The notes under the pieces are model-generated. The model was not told the DNA's origin. It was given only the letters and a program-made list of their open reading frames with translations, and did no database searches. Of a stretch of DNA of 7,072 bases, positions 1 to 6,372 are shown piece after piece (the first letter of the stretch is position 1; every line of letters begins with the position of its first letter). The stretch spans positions 1-7,072 of the forward strand of contig JALSGI010000018.1 of NCBI GenBank assembly GCA_026982835.1, read 5' to 3'. A program made the position numbers and the translations under genes. The DNA is from Planctomycetota bacterium (GTDB lineage Bacteria > Planctomycetota > Planctomycetia > Pirellulales > S012-138).

Positions 1-44
1 ACCCCTTCGTCCGCCGCTCGACCCCGCTCAAAAACGCCGCATAA
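1..44 (+). CDS. C-terminal end of an unidentified protein (partial)
   Basis: The frame starting at base 3 is open from the window edge to a TAA at 42-44 and reads PFVRRSTPLKNAA. Eleven of its 13 sense codons end in G or C, as expected of a real gene in this GC-rich genome, and a hairpin follows the stop within 12 bases. The adjacent frame also closes at once (TGA at 47-49), so the coding claim rests only on third-position bias and context. Only the last 13 residues are visible, which is too little to name a family. The gene would converge on the minus-strand gene that ends at 77. Confidence 0.45.
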   Translation, partial: PFVRRSTPLKNAA

Positions 45-55
45 GCTGAACTGGA

Positions 56-75
56 CCCCTCCCGGCCGGGGGGGG
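56..75. terminator. G/C-rich hairpin between convergent genes
   Basis: CCCCTCCC (56-63) can pair with GGGGGGGG (68-75) around a GGCC loop, with one T-G wobble. It sits exactly between the plus-strand stop at 44 and the minus-strand stop at 77-79, so it could end transcription from both sides. It has no adjacent T-run. On the minus strand the nearest one, TTTTT at 31-35, lies about 20 bases beyond the stem. It is therefore not a textbook intrinsic terminator. Confidence 0.35.
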
Positions 76-76
76 A

Positions 77-475
77 TCATGGCTCCTGTGGCGGATCGGC
101 TCCGGCAGGGGAAGCCGGCCCCGAGGAGGAGTGGGGCTGTGGGGGCTGCTGCCTCGGGGGAGTTCGCAGCCACCACCAAGCAAGCGCGGCAAGCAGGCCC
201 GTCCCCCCGGCCACCGCCACCCCAAACACAATCCACCCCCGCCGCACTTGTTCCGGCGGCACGGGTCGGTATCGGGCCTTGCGGCTCTCCAGCCACACGC
301 GGCGTTGGGCTTCGGCCTGGATGCGAATCCGCTCGTGGCGGACGCGGTATTTTTCCACCCACCGGGGCCACCAGCGCCCCAGCGCCACCAGCACCACCGC
401 GGCCGTGGCTGCCATCATGGCCCAATGCCACCAACGCCAGGAAAAACGCCCAACGGGGGAATCCGGGACACGCAT
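77..475 (-). CDS. Small tryptophan-rich protein with two predicted membrane segments
   Basis: This reads as a 132-residue protein that I do not recognise. In order it has: a short N-terminus rich in W and R; a hydrophobic segment at about residues 17-34; a strongly basic, amphipathic stretch at about 35-79; a second hydrophobic segment at about 80-103 ending in a WWW cluster; and a proline/serine-rich tail to 132. The positive-inside rule would put the basic middle in the cytoplasm and both ends outside. Most codons of the middle segment end in G or C on this strand, whereas the overlapping plus-strand frames give low-complexity R/A/P-rich translations. The start is uncertain. ATG at 475 lacks a clear ribosome binding site, ATG at 418 just before the first membrane segment is an alternative, and the frame stays open upstream to 760. 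It converges with the gene ending at 44 and diverges from the gene at 759. Confidence 0.55.
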   Translation of the reverse strand: MRVPDSPVGRFSWRWWHWAMMAATAAVVLVALGRWWPRWVEKYRVRHERIRIQAEAQRRVWLESRKARYRPVPPEQVRRGWIVFGVAVAGGTGLLAALAWWWLRTPPRQQPPQPHSSSGPASPAGADPPQEP

Positions 476-544
476 CGGCAAGCTCGCAAGGGGGGAGGGA
501 CATCCGGGGCTGCGCAGTTTGTAAAAAACGTCCCACCACTCCGC

Positions 545-574
545 TTTATGCCCGGGAAAGGCCCCGTTTGGCAA
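545..574 (-). promoter_or_regulatory. Candidate sigma70-type promoter for the small membrane protein
   Basis: On the minus strand, TTGCCA (574-569) and CATAAA (550-545) are separated by 18 bases. They match the -35 and -10 consensus at 5 of 6 and 4 of 6 positions. Transcription would start near 538, about 60 bases before ATG 475. Planctomycete promoter consensus is poorly defined, so this is only a plausible match. Confidence 0.28.
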
Positions 575-610
575 GAGCCCCCCGCCACAAAAACCCGCGG
601 CGAAAAACGC

Positions 611-639
611 TTGGTCTGCCTCCCGCGGGGAGATAAAAT
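611..639 (+). promoter_or_regulatory. Candidate promoter for the DUF1549/DUF1553 gene
   Basis: TTGGTC (611-616) and TAAAAT (634-639) are 17 bases apart. The -10 box matches TATAAT at 5 of 6 positions, while the -35 box matches only in its TTG. A start near 646 would give a leader of about 113 bases that carries the hairpin at 676-708. The -10 box overlaps the start codon of the mini-ORF at 638, so the two interpretations compete. Confidence 0.3.
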
Positions 640-670
640 GAACAACAGGCCGCGTAGCCTGCCTGCCTGA
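638..670 (+). other. Ten-codon mini-ORF (possible leader peptide)
   Basis: ATG at 638 is preceded by GGGGAG (627-632) at a 5-base spacing, a better ribosome binding site than many real genes here have. It encodes MNNRPRSLPA and stops at 668-670, 89 bases before the large gene at 759. The 3' end contains GCCT three times in tandem (657-668). No regulatory run of one amino acid is present. It may be chance, because its start codon doubles as part of a -10-like box. Confidence 0.2.
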
Positions 671-675
671 GTCGT

Positions 676-708
676 CGAGGCTTGAGGCCCTTGGCCCGGC
701 AAGCCTCG
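676..708 (+). promoter_or_regulatory. Leader hairpin upstream of the DUF1549/DUF1553 gene
   Basis: CGAGGCTT (676-683) is perfectly complementary to AAGCCTCG (701-708), and the 17-base interior can form a further short GGCC/GGCC pairing. The hairpin lies 50 bases before the start codon at 759 and has no T-run after it. It is more likely a structured 5' leader than a terminator, and no known riboswitch family is recognised. Confidence 0.3.
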
Positions 709-758
709 CCCCGCCTTGACTTTCCCGCCTCGAAACAGCGTGGACAAGGAGTGACACC

Positions 759-3239
759 ATGAGGTTTCGGTCTGGGCGTCTTCTCGCTTTGGCTCTGGGT
801 TTTTTGGCCTTCGGGTTGCTTGGTGCGGCGGCGGTTCATGCCGCGGGATTCGTGGTAGAACCGCAGCAAATCCGCCTGCAAGGCAACTTCGAGCGGGCCC
901 AAGTGGTGGTTCGGGAAAGCCCCGACGGGAAGCAAGCCACCTCCCAAAGCCGCGATCTGACCCGCCAGGCCACCTACCGCGTGGCCGATCCACGCGTGGC
1001 CACCATCACGCCCACCGGGTTGGTCACCGCCACAGGCAACGGCAAGACCACGCTTTACGTGAAGGTGGGCCAGCAGCAAAAGCAGATTCCCATCGAAGTG
1101 ACCGGCCTGCATTCTCCGCCGCGGGTGGGCTATCGCCACCTGGTGGCTCCGATTTTCAACAAGGCCGGTTGCACCATCGGGGCGTGCCATGCGGCCCAGT
1201 ACGGCAAGGGCGGGTTCAAGCTCTCGGTGTTCGGCTCGGAGGTGGCCAACGACTACCGGGCCATTGTCCGCGACCGCCGGCAGCGGCGGGTGAACTTCCT
1301 GGAACCGGAAAAAAGCCTGCTGCTGCAGAAGCCCACCACCCAGGTGGCCCACGGCGGCGGAAAGCGGCTGGCGGCCGACTCCACAGAATACGAAGCTCTG
1401 CGGGCCTGGATCGCCTCCGGCGCCCCGGGGCCGGAACCCAAGTACCCTCGCCTGGTGGGCATCCACGTCTATCCCAACCACCGCGTTTGTAAAGAAGGAG
1501 AGCAGCAACAACTGCGGGTGGAAGTGACCTACGAGGACGGCACGGTGCGCGACGTCACCCCCCTGGCCCGATTCGACTCGATGGACGAAATGATGCTTTC
1601 GGTCACGCCCAGTGGGCTGGTGAGCGTGCAGGGGAAGGGGCAAGGGCCGGTGATGGTCCGCTTCGAGGGGCAAGCGGCCGTGGCCATCTTCGTGGTCCCC
1701 TACGCCAAAGGGGTGAAGCTGGCCGGGTGGAAGAACAACAACTTTGTGGATGAGCTGGCGGCCAAGAAGTTCCGCGAGCTGGGCATCGAGCCTTCCCCGC
1801 TTTGCGACGATGCGACGTTCCTCCGCCGGGCGTTCCTGGATGCGATCGGCACCCTGCCCACGGTGGAGGAAACTCGCGCCTTCCTGGCCGACAAGGACCC
1901 CAACAAACGCCAAAAACTGGTCGATCGGCTGCTGGGGCTGACCGGCGATCCCGAACAGGACATCTACAACGACCAGTACGCCGCCTACTGGACCATCAAG
2001 TGGTCCGACCTGCTGCGGATCAACAGCAAGGAGATCGGCGAGCAGGGGATGTGGGCCTATCACAACTGGCTGCGGGAGTCGTTCCGCACGAACAAGCCGT
2101 TTGATCAGATGGTGCGCGAGCTGGTCACGGCCACCGGCTCGGTCTTCAGCAACGGCCCGGCCAACTACTTCCGCGCGTTTCGCAACCCCTCGGAGCAAAC
2201 CGAGGCCACCGCGCAGCTGTTCCTGGGCGTGCGGCTGGAGTGCGCCAAGTGCCACCATCACCCCTTTGAAAAGTACAGCCTGGACGACTACTACGGCTTT
2301 GCCGCCTTCTTTGCCCGCATCGGCAGCAAGACTTCGCAGGAGTCCGGGCTGTTTTCCCGCGAGCAGATCGTCATGATCCGCCTAAGCGGCGAGTCGCGGC
2401 ACCCCAAAACCGGCAAGGTGATGCCTCCTACGCCGCTAGAGGCCAAGCCGGTGGATCACCCGCTGGATCGCCGCATTGCCCTGGCCCAGTGGCTCACTTC
2501 GCCGCAGAACTACTTCTTCTCCCGCTCGATTGTGAACCGCTACGTTTCCTACCTTCTGGGCCGCGGGCTGGTCGAGCCGGTGGACGATATGCGTTCCACC
2601 AACCCGGCCACCAATCCCGAGCTGCTCGATGCCCTGGCCGAGCACTTCGTGAAGCACAAGTTCGATATCAAGCAGGTGATGCGGGCCATCATGACCTCGC
2701 GGCTGTATCAGCTGGACTGGCGGCCCACCGAGCAAAACGCCAAGGACTTCCGCTTCTACAGCCGCTACTACGTGAAACGCCTGGCGGCCGAACCGCTGCT
2801 GGATGCGGTGGACTACGCCACGGGCTCAAAGACCAAGTTCCCCAGCCTGCCGCTGGCCACCCGGGCCATCGAGTTGCCCGATGCCGAGTATCCCAACTAC
2901 TTCCTCAACACCTTTGGCAAGCCGCGTCGGGCCAGCGTGTGCGAGTGCGAGCGGGCCAAGGAAGAAAACCTGGCCCAGGCCCTCCACCTGCTCAACGGCG
3001 ACATCCTGGCCCGCAAAATCGCCGATCCCAAGGGCCGCGTGGCCCAACTGCTCCGGCGCAAGGCCAAGCCCGAGGAAGCCGTCGAGGAGCTGTACCTGGC
3101 CACGCTGTGCCGCTACCCGAGGCCCGAGGAGCTGAAAACCGCCTTGGAGTTCCTCAAGCAGGCCCCCTCGGCCAAGGAGGCTTACGAGGACCTGCTCTGG
3201 GCACTGATTAATTCCAAGGAGTTCCTGTTCAACCACTAA
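759..3239 (+). CDS. Secreted PSD1/DUF1549-DUF1553 protein with two Big_2 domains and cytochrome-type motifs
   Basis: An 826-residue planctomycete-type surface or periplasmic protein whose biochemical role is not established. Residues 1-29 form a signal peptide (basic start, long hydrophobic core, cleavage near VHA-A). An Ig-like Big_2 domain spans about 35-115 and a second about 235-314. Between them is a cysteine/histidine segment with C138-X4-C143-H144, like the atypical heme motifs of planctomycete cytochrome-like domains. DUF1549 (PSD1) runs from about 327 to 520 and ends in the CAKCHHHP motif (C495, C498, H499), a canonical CXXCH. DUF1553 runs from about 565 to 815, with its hallmark HPLDRRIALAQW, NRYVSYLLGRGLVEP and ALHLLNGDI segments. 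Heme attachment is inferred from the motifs only. The start is well supported: AAGGAG at 746-751 lies 7 bases before the ATG, directly ahead of the signal peptide. The PPC-domain gene follows on the same strand after 249 bases. The reading frame is intact and full length. Confidence 0.95.
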   Translation: MRFRSGRLLALALGFLAFGLLGAAAVHAAGFVVEPQQIRLQGNFERAQVVVRESPDGKQATSQSRDLTRQATYRVADPRVATITPTGLVTATGNGKTTLYVKVGQQQKQIPIEVTGLHSPPRVGYRHLVAPIFNKAGCTIGACHAAQYGKGGFKLSVFGSEVANDYRAIVRDRRQRRVNFLEPEKSLLLQKPTTQVAHGGGKRLAADSTEYEALRAWIASGAPGPEPKYPRLVGIHVYPNHRVCKEGEQQQLRVEVTYEDGTVRDVTPLARFDSMDEMMLSVTPSGLVSVQGKGQGPVMVRFEGQAAVAIFVVPYAKGVKLAGWKNNNFVDELAAKKFRELGIEPSPLCDDATFLRRAFLDAIGTLPTVEETRAFLADKDPNKRQKLVDRLLGLTGDPEQDIYNDQYAAYWTIKWSDLLRINSKEIGEQGMWAYHNWLRESFRTNKPFDQMVRELVTATGSVFSNGPANYFRAFRNPSEQTEATAQLFLGVRLECAKCHHHPFEKYSLDDYYGFAAFFARIGSKTSQESGLFSREQIVMIRLSGESRHPKTGKVMPPTPLEAKPVDHPLDRRIALAQWLTSPQNYFFSRSIVNRYVSYLLGRGLVEPVDDMRSTNPATNPELLDALAEHFVKHKFDIKQVMRAIMTSRLYQLDWRPTEQNAKDFRFYSRYYVKRLAAEPLLDAVDYATGSKTKFPSLPLATRAIELPDAEYPNYFLNTFGKPRRASVCECERAKEENLAQALHLLNGDILARKIADPKGRVAQLLRRKAKPEEAVEELYLATLCRYPRPEELKTALEFLKQAPSAKEAYEDLLWALINSKEFLFNH

Positions 3240-3254
3240 TAACTTTCCGGCCAG

Positions 3255-3275
3255 CCGCTGGCTTGGAGCCAGCGG
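3255..3275. repeat. Perfect 9-bp hairpin after the DUF1549/DUF1553 gene
   Basis: CCGCTGGCT (3255-3263) and AGCCAGCGG (3267-3275) are exact inverted repeats around a TGG loop, 15 bases after the stop codon. The position suits a transcript end or RNA-stabilising structure, but no T-run follows on either strand, so intrinsic termination is doubtful. The stem sequence differs from the REP-like pair just downstream. Confidence 0.45.
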
Positions 3276-3306
3276 AGAAAGACGACGCACAAGCACTGAA
3301 CTAAAA

Positions 3307-3337
3307 AACTCCCCCGGCTAAAGCCGGGGGCTCGCCG
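3307..3337 (+). repeat. REP-like palindromic element, copy A
   Basis: CCCCCGGCT (3311-3319) pairs with AGCCGGGGG (3322-3330), centred on GGCTAAAGCC. A CTCGCCG tail (3331-3337) follows. Read in the opposite orientation, the element at 3361-3391 has the same layout (palindrome, GCTAAAGC core, CTCGCCG tail), so the two are inverted copies. An imperfect palindrome with an asymmetric tail, found as an inverted pair between genes, is how REP/BIME elements mobilised by RAYT-type transposases are organised. That assignment is inference, and no transposase is present here. Confidence 0.6.
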
Positions 3338-3360
3338 GTTTTGCCGCTACGCGATTCACA

Positions 3361-3391
3361 CGGCGAGCCGGGAGCTTTAGCTCCCGGTTGC
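3361..3391 (-). repeat. REP-like palindromic element, inverted copy B
   Basis: CCGGGAGCT (3368-3376) pairs with AGCTCCCGG (3379-3387). On the minus strand the unit reads as a palindrome with the core GCTAAAGC followed by the tail GGCTCGCCG, matching copy A at the core and tail. The outer stem bases differ between copies, but the changes occur on both sides so that pairing is kept. The tails of the two copies (3329-3337 and 3361-3369) are also perfectly complementary, giving a third stem that encloses 3338-3360. Confidence 0.6.
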
Positions 3392-3428
3392 TTCAAGCAA
3401 AGCCTCAAACGCTACCGTTTTTGGAACC

Positions 3429-3450
3429 GCCGCATGCTCGACGATGCGGC
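3429..3450. repeat. 7-bp hairpin just upstream of the PPC-protein gene
   Basis: GCCGCAT (3429-3435) and ATGCGGC (3444-3450) are exact inverted repeats with an 8-base loop. They lie 24 bases before the GAGGAG ribosome binding site at 3475-3480. The hairpin may shape the 5' leader of the next gene. No further evidence supports a function. Confidence 0.3.
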
Positions 3451-3488
3451 TTGCCAAACAAAAGCAAACCATCCGAGGAGCCCACCCG

Positions 3489-5591
3489 ATGAAGCACACT
3501 TGGAACCTCTTCGCCCCGGCGGTGCTGTTGCTTGTGCTAACCCCCGCCGCCCGGGCCGATACCTTCTATCCCATGCTCATGGGCGTGGACCCGGTGGCCG
3601 TGCAGGCGGGCACCACGGCCCTGTGCGTGGTTACTTCCCGCTACACGCTCAACGACGCGGTGCAGGTAGTCGTAAGCGGCCGGGGGGTGAAGGCCGAAGT
3701 GGTCCCCCCCGACCCCAAGGCCAAAAAGAAACCCCCTGCCAACCAACTGCGGATCAAGCTCACCGTGGCGGCCGACGCCCCTCTGGGCGTGCGCGAGTTG
3801 CGGGTGCTTACCCCTCGGGGCCTGAGCACCGTGGGGCAACTGGTCGTGGTGCGGCAGCCGGTAGTGGTGGAAAAAGGGAACAATAACACCTTGGAGCAGG
3901 CCCAGGAAGTAAAACTCCCCGCGGCCATCTGTGGACGGCTGGAACGCGGCGAGGACGTGGACCTGTTCCGCTTCCACGCCAAGGCGGGCCAGCGGTTTGT
4001 GTTTCACGTTCGCTGCCAGCGGCTGCAGGACAAAATGCACGACCTGCAACAGCACGCCGACCCCATCCTCACCCTCCGCACGGCCAAGGGACAGACGCTG
4101 GCCACCAGCGACAACGTGCTACTGGCCGATCCCGTGCTGGCCTACCACTTCCAGCGCGAAGGCGACTATGTGCTGGAGCTGCGTGACGTGCGCTACAAGG
4201 GCAACCCCTACTGGCACTACGTGGTCGAAGTGTGGGAAGGCCCCTTTGCCTTCACCACCTATCCCCCGGCGGTGCAGCAAGGGGCCAAGAACCAACTGGA
4301 GCTGGTAGGCTTCTTTCCCCCCAAGCAGCCGCTTCCGTGGAACGCCCCCCAAGAGCTCCCCTTGGGCGTGCAGCGGGTGCAGCTTCCCCTGGGCCAAAAC
4401 ACCACCAACGAGTTGCCCGTTTTGGTAAGCTCCCAGCCGGTCCAACTGGAAGCCGCCCAGGCCAACGACTCGCCCGAGCAGGCCCAGCAGGTGAGCTTCC
4501 CCGGCGGAGTGAGCGGCCGGGCGGAAAAGCCGGGCGATGTGGACTACTACAAGTTCCAGGCCAAAAAGGGGCAGGCGTTCCGCTTCGAGGTCTTTGCCCG
4601 GCGGCTGCAATCGGCCCTGGACCCGCACATCCGCGTACTGGACGCCAGCGGAAAGCGACAACTGGCCCTCAACGACGACATGCGCCTGCACGGCGTGCTG
4701 ATCGGCGACAGCCTGATCGACCGCTGGGTGGCCCCGGCCAACGGCACTTACCTGCTGGAGATCCGCGACTTGCACCTGCGTGGCGGGCCGGAGTACGTCT
4801 ATCACGTGGAGGTCACCCCGGCCGAACCCTATTTCGAGCTACGGCTCGATACGGCCAAGACGATCCTCACTCCCGGCGTCTGCGCCCCGCTTTTTGTCCG
4901 CGTGGATCGTCGCAACGGTTTCCAGAGCGAGGTGGAACTGGAAGTAGAAGGAGTCCCCCCGGGAATCAAAACCCACATCGGCCGCATCCTGGCCGACCGC
5001 ACCGACGGGGTGATCTTCTTCCAGGCCCCCAAGGACGCCAAGGTACAGTTGGCCCGAATCCGCGTCCTTGGCAAGGCCAAGGTCAAGCGCTCCGACGGCA
5101 AGGAGCACCTGCTGCGCGTGGAAGCCGTGCCGCGGCAGGAGACCTACATGCCCGGCGGCGGACGCAACCACTGGCCCGTGGAGGAACACTACCTGAGCGT
5201 GACCACCCCCGAGATGGACATCCAAGGGGTGGAACTGAGCAGCTACGAAGTGAAGCTCAAGCCCGGGGAGAGCCAGCGCATCGAGGTGACGATCAAGCGG
5301 GCCAAGAACTTCAAGAAAAACGTCACCCTGGCCGTGGTGTTCTTCCACCTCAGCAGCCGCTACGGCGACGTGTTGCCCCGGGGGGTGACGTTGGAGGGGG
5401 GCAAGAGCAAAACGCTGCTCAAGGCCACGGAGAGCAAGGGGTGGATTACGCTCAAGGCCGCCCCCGGGGCCAAGCCCGCCGAAGGAGTGCTGGTGCCGGT
5501 GATGGCGCACGTGTCGATCAACTTCGTGATGAAGAGCACCTACGCGGCCCGCCCCCTGAAGCTGACCATTTTGCCGGGTGAAAAGAAGTAA
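3489..5591 (+). CDS. Secreted protein with two pre-peptidase C-terminal (PPC) domains
   Basis: A 700-residue exported protein with no visible catalytic domain, so it is best seen as a binding or structural partner. A signal peptide covers residues 1-23 (hydrophobic AVLLLVL core, cleavage after ARA). An Ig-like beta domain follows at about 28-125, the first PPC domain at about 131-250 and a second at about 325-443. The PPC repeats share matching blocks: GEDVDLFRFHAKAGQRF against GDVDYYKFQAKKGQAF, and GDYVLELRD against GTYLLEIRD. The tail (445-700) is beta-rich and probably more Ig-like modules, but I cannot name them. ATG 3489 was chosen over ATG 3444 because GAGGAG at 3475-3480 is 8 bases upstream and because it places the signal peptide at the N-terminus. 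PPC proteins commonly neighbour DUF1549/DUF1553 genes in planctomycetes, so joint function with the gene at 759 is likely, though the hairpin-filled 249-base gap leaves co-transcription open. Confidence 0.92.
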   Translation: MKHTWNLFAPAVLLLVLTPAARADTFYPMLMGVDPVAVQAGTTALCVVTSRYTLNDAVQVVVSGRGVKAEVVPPDPKAKKKPPANQLRIKLTVAADAPLGVRELRVLTPRGLSTVGQLVVVRQPVVVEKGNNNTLEQAQEVKLPAAICGRLERGEDVDLFRFHAKAGQRFVFHVRCQRLQDKMHDLQQHADPILTLRTAKGQTLATSDNVLLADPVLAYHFQREGDYVLELRDVRYKGNPYWHYVVEVWEGPFAFTTYPPAVQQGAKNQLELVGFFPPKQPLPWNAPQELPLGVQRVQLPLGQNTTNELPVLVSSQPVQLEAAQANDSPEQAQQVSFPGGVSGRAEKPGDVDYYKFQAKKGQAFRFEVFARRLQSALDPHIRVLDASGKRQLALNDDMRLHGVLIGDSLIDRWVAPANGTYLLEIRDLHLRGGPEYVYHVEVTPAEPYFELRLDTAKTILTPGVCAPLFVRVDRRNGFQSEVELEVEGVPPGIKTHIGRILADRTDGVIFFQAPKDAKVQLARIRVLGKAKVKRSDGKEHLLRVEAVPRQETYMPGGGRNHWPVEEHYLSVTTPEMDIQGVELSSYEVKLKPGESQRIEVTIKRAKNFKKNVTLAVVFFHLSSRYGDVLPRGVTLEGGKSKTLLKATESKGWITLKAAPGAKPAEGVLVPVMAHVSINFVMKSTYAARPLKLTILPGEKK

Positions 5592-5802
5592 AACTCCCGG
5601 CAAACCTATCCCTTCAAGGAACTTGTACGCCGGTCCAATCCACCAAAGGCTTTCAACAAGGTCGAGACGCCCAAGGCAAATCTTTCGGCGCCAGGATTTT
5701 CTCAGAAGAGATGCTTTAGGGTTGTATTGCCTGTTCTGGTAGGCTGTTCTCACGATCAGAAGAGAAGACGGTTTTGATTACATCGAGTTTACGATTAAAA
5801 TA
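5592..5802. other. Gene-free junction where base composition changes
   Basis: This stretch separates the GC-rich secreted-protein genes from the AT-richer cassette on the right. G+C falls from about 63% to near 50% and then to about 40%. I see no tRNA, inverted terminal repeats, target-site duplication or strong terminator that would mark an integration boundary. The frame of the next gene is already open from 5743 (after TAG at 5740-5742), before any usual start codon. Confidence 0.4.
5774..5801 (+). promoter_or_regulatory. Candidate promoter of the two-gene cassette
   Basis: TTGATT (5774-5779) and TAAAAT (5796-5801) are separated by 16 bases, matching the -35 and -10 consensus at 4 of 6 and 5 of 6 positions. 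Transcription would begin near 5808, which would exclude the TTG at 5803 as start codon and favour ATG 5854 or ATG 5899. In AT-rich DNA such matches can occur by chance. Confidence 0.35.
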
Positions 5803-6372
5803 TTGAAAAACTGTCTTGCAAGCGAATTCCAGCTTATATCGCTGGATTTGGGGATGGAGGATACAACCGTTGCGGTTTCATTGTTGCCGGAGAGATATAT
5901 GCCAATCCCGCGTGACAAGATGGATTGCATCATAAAAAGTGTTATTGAAGACCTTCACATAGACTTGGTTTATCACGAATGGTTTGTGCAAACCGTAGCC
6001 TCTTGCAATGAAGAAAGGCGACCCTCACAGGCGGAAATCGCGGAAATACTTCGAGAGCTTCTACAAACCGGCGAAGTGGAGATAGGAAGGACAGAGCGAA
6101 AACCAGATTATTTAGAGTTCATCGCATGGCGTGGCACTGTTGATGAACGGGTCAAAAGAGCCATGACAAACATTGATTCCACGCGCGGTCTGGAGCGGGC
6201 TTTTTGCTATTGGTTGTGCCTGCGAAAGAATATAGACCGCTATGAAGATACCGAGGAATCGCTTTCTAGCCCCATTTCATCCTTTGGGGACAAAATTGTT
6301 GGCGAGCTTTGCCACCGAATCGTCAGGAAGCAAGAGCGAAGGGGGTTAGAGAATGAAAGAAAACAATCCTAA
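5803..6372 (+). CDS. Hypothetical protein of the right-hand cassette, possible winged-helix segment
   Basis: I do not recognise this protein (up to 189 residues). It is soluble, with no signal peptide or membrane segment. Residues 75-110 look like a helix (AEIAEILRELLQTG) followed by a beta hairpin (VEIGRTERKPDYLEFIAW), a pattern compatible with a winged helix, but this is inference. A conserved-looking block AFCYWLCLRKNIDRYED follows at 133-149, then a charged tail. The start is unresolved. TTG 5803, used here as the outermost usual start, has no ribosome binding site. ATG 5854 has only GGGG next to it. ATG 5899 has GGAGAG at 5889-5894 with good spacing and would give 157 residues beginning MPIPRDKMD. 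It overlaps the next gene by 20 bases, so the two are probably co-translated. Its base composition and codon use are much more AT-rich than those of the genes to the left. Confidence 0.7.
   Translation: MKNCLASEFQLISLDLGMEDTTVAVSLLPERYMPIPRDKMDCIIKSVIEDLHIDLVYHEWFVQTVASCNEERRPSQAEIAEILRELLQTGEVEIGRTERKPDYLEFIAWRGTVDERVKRAMTNIDSTRGLERAFCYWLCLRKNIDRYEDTEESLSSPISSFGDKIVGELCHRIVRKQERRGLENERKQS

Noticed and set aside
28..80. ATGA overlap at the end of the minus-strand gene suggesting a coupled downstream gene
   Set aside because: The frame from ATG at 80 stops after 17 codons at 28-30, and its start overlaps the end of the small membrane-protein gene by only 4 bases.
79..670. Long plus-strand open frames opposite the small membrane-protein gene
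   Set aside because: Their translations are low-complexity R/A/P/G-rich, as antisense frames of GC-rich genes usually are, while the minus strand shows G/C-ending codons and a sensible membrane topology. Only the ten-codon end of one, with its own ribosome binding site, was kept as a weak candidate.
546..2261. Minus-strand open frame of 571 codons
   Set aside because: It lies opposite the clearly real DUF1549/DUF1553 gene, and its H/G/Q/L-rich translation has no domain or secretion signal.
3444..3488. Earlier ATG as start of the PPC-protein gene
   Set aside because: It would put 15 charged residues before the signal peptide, has no ribosome binding site, and falls in the 3' arm of the hairpin at 3429-3450. 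ATG 3489 has GAGGAG at a proper distance.
3240..3488. CRISPR-like or small-RNA gene interpretation of the repeat-rich spacer
   Set aside because: There are only two related repeats, in inverted rather than direct orientation, with no regular spacers. No promoter plus T-run terminator supports an RNA gene.
4232..5753. Long open frames in other phases over the PPC-protein gene, on both strands
   Set aside because: They overlap a gene with recognisable signal peptide and PPC repeats, and their R/G/P-rich or H/G/L-rich translations are typical shadows.
5592..5802. Integration boundary of a defined mobile element
   Set aside because: Composition changes here, but I found no tRNA end, direct repeats, terminal inverted repeats or recombinase gene.
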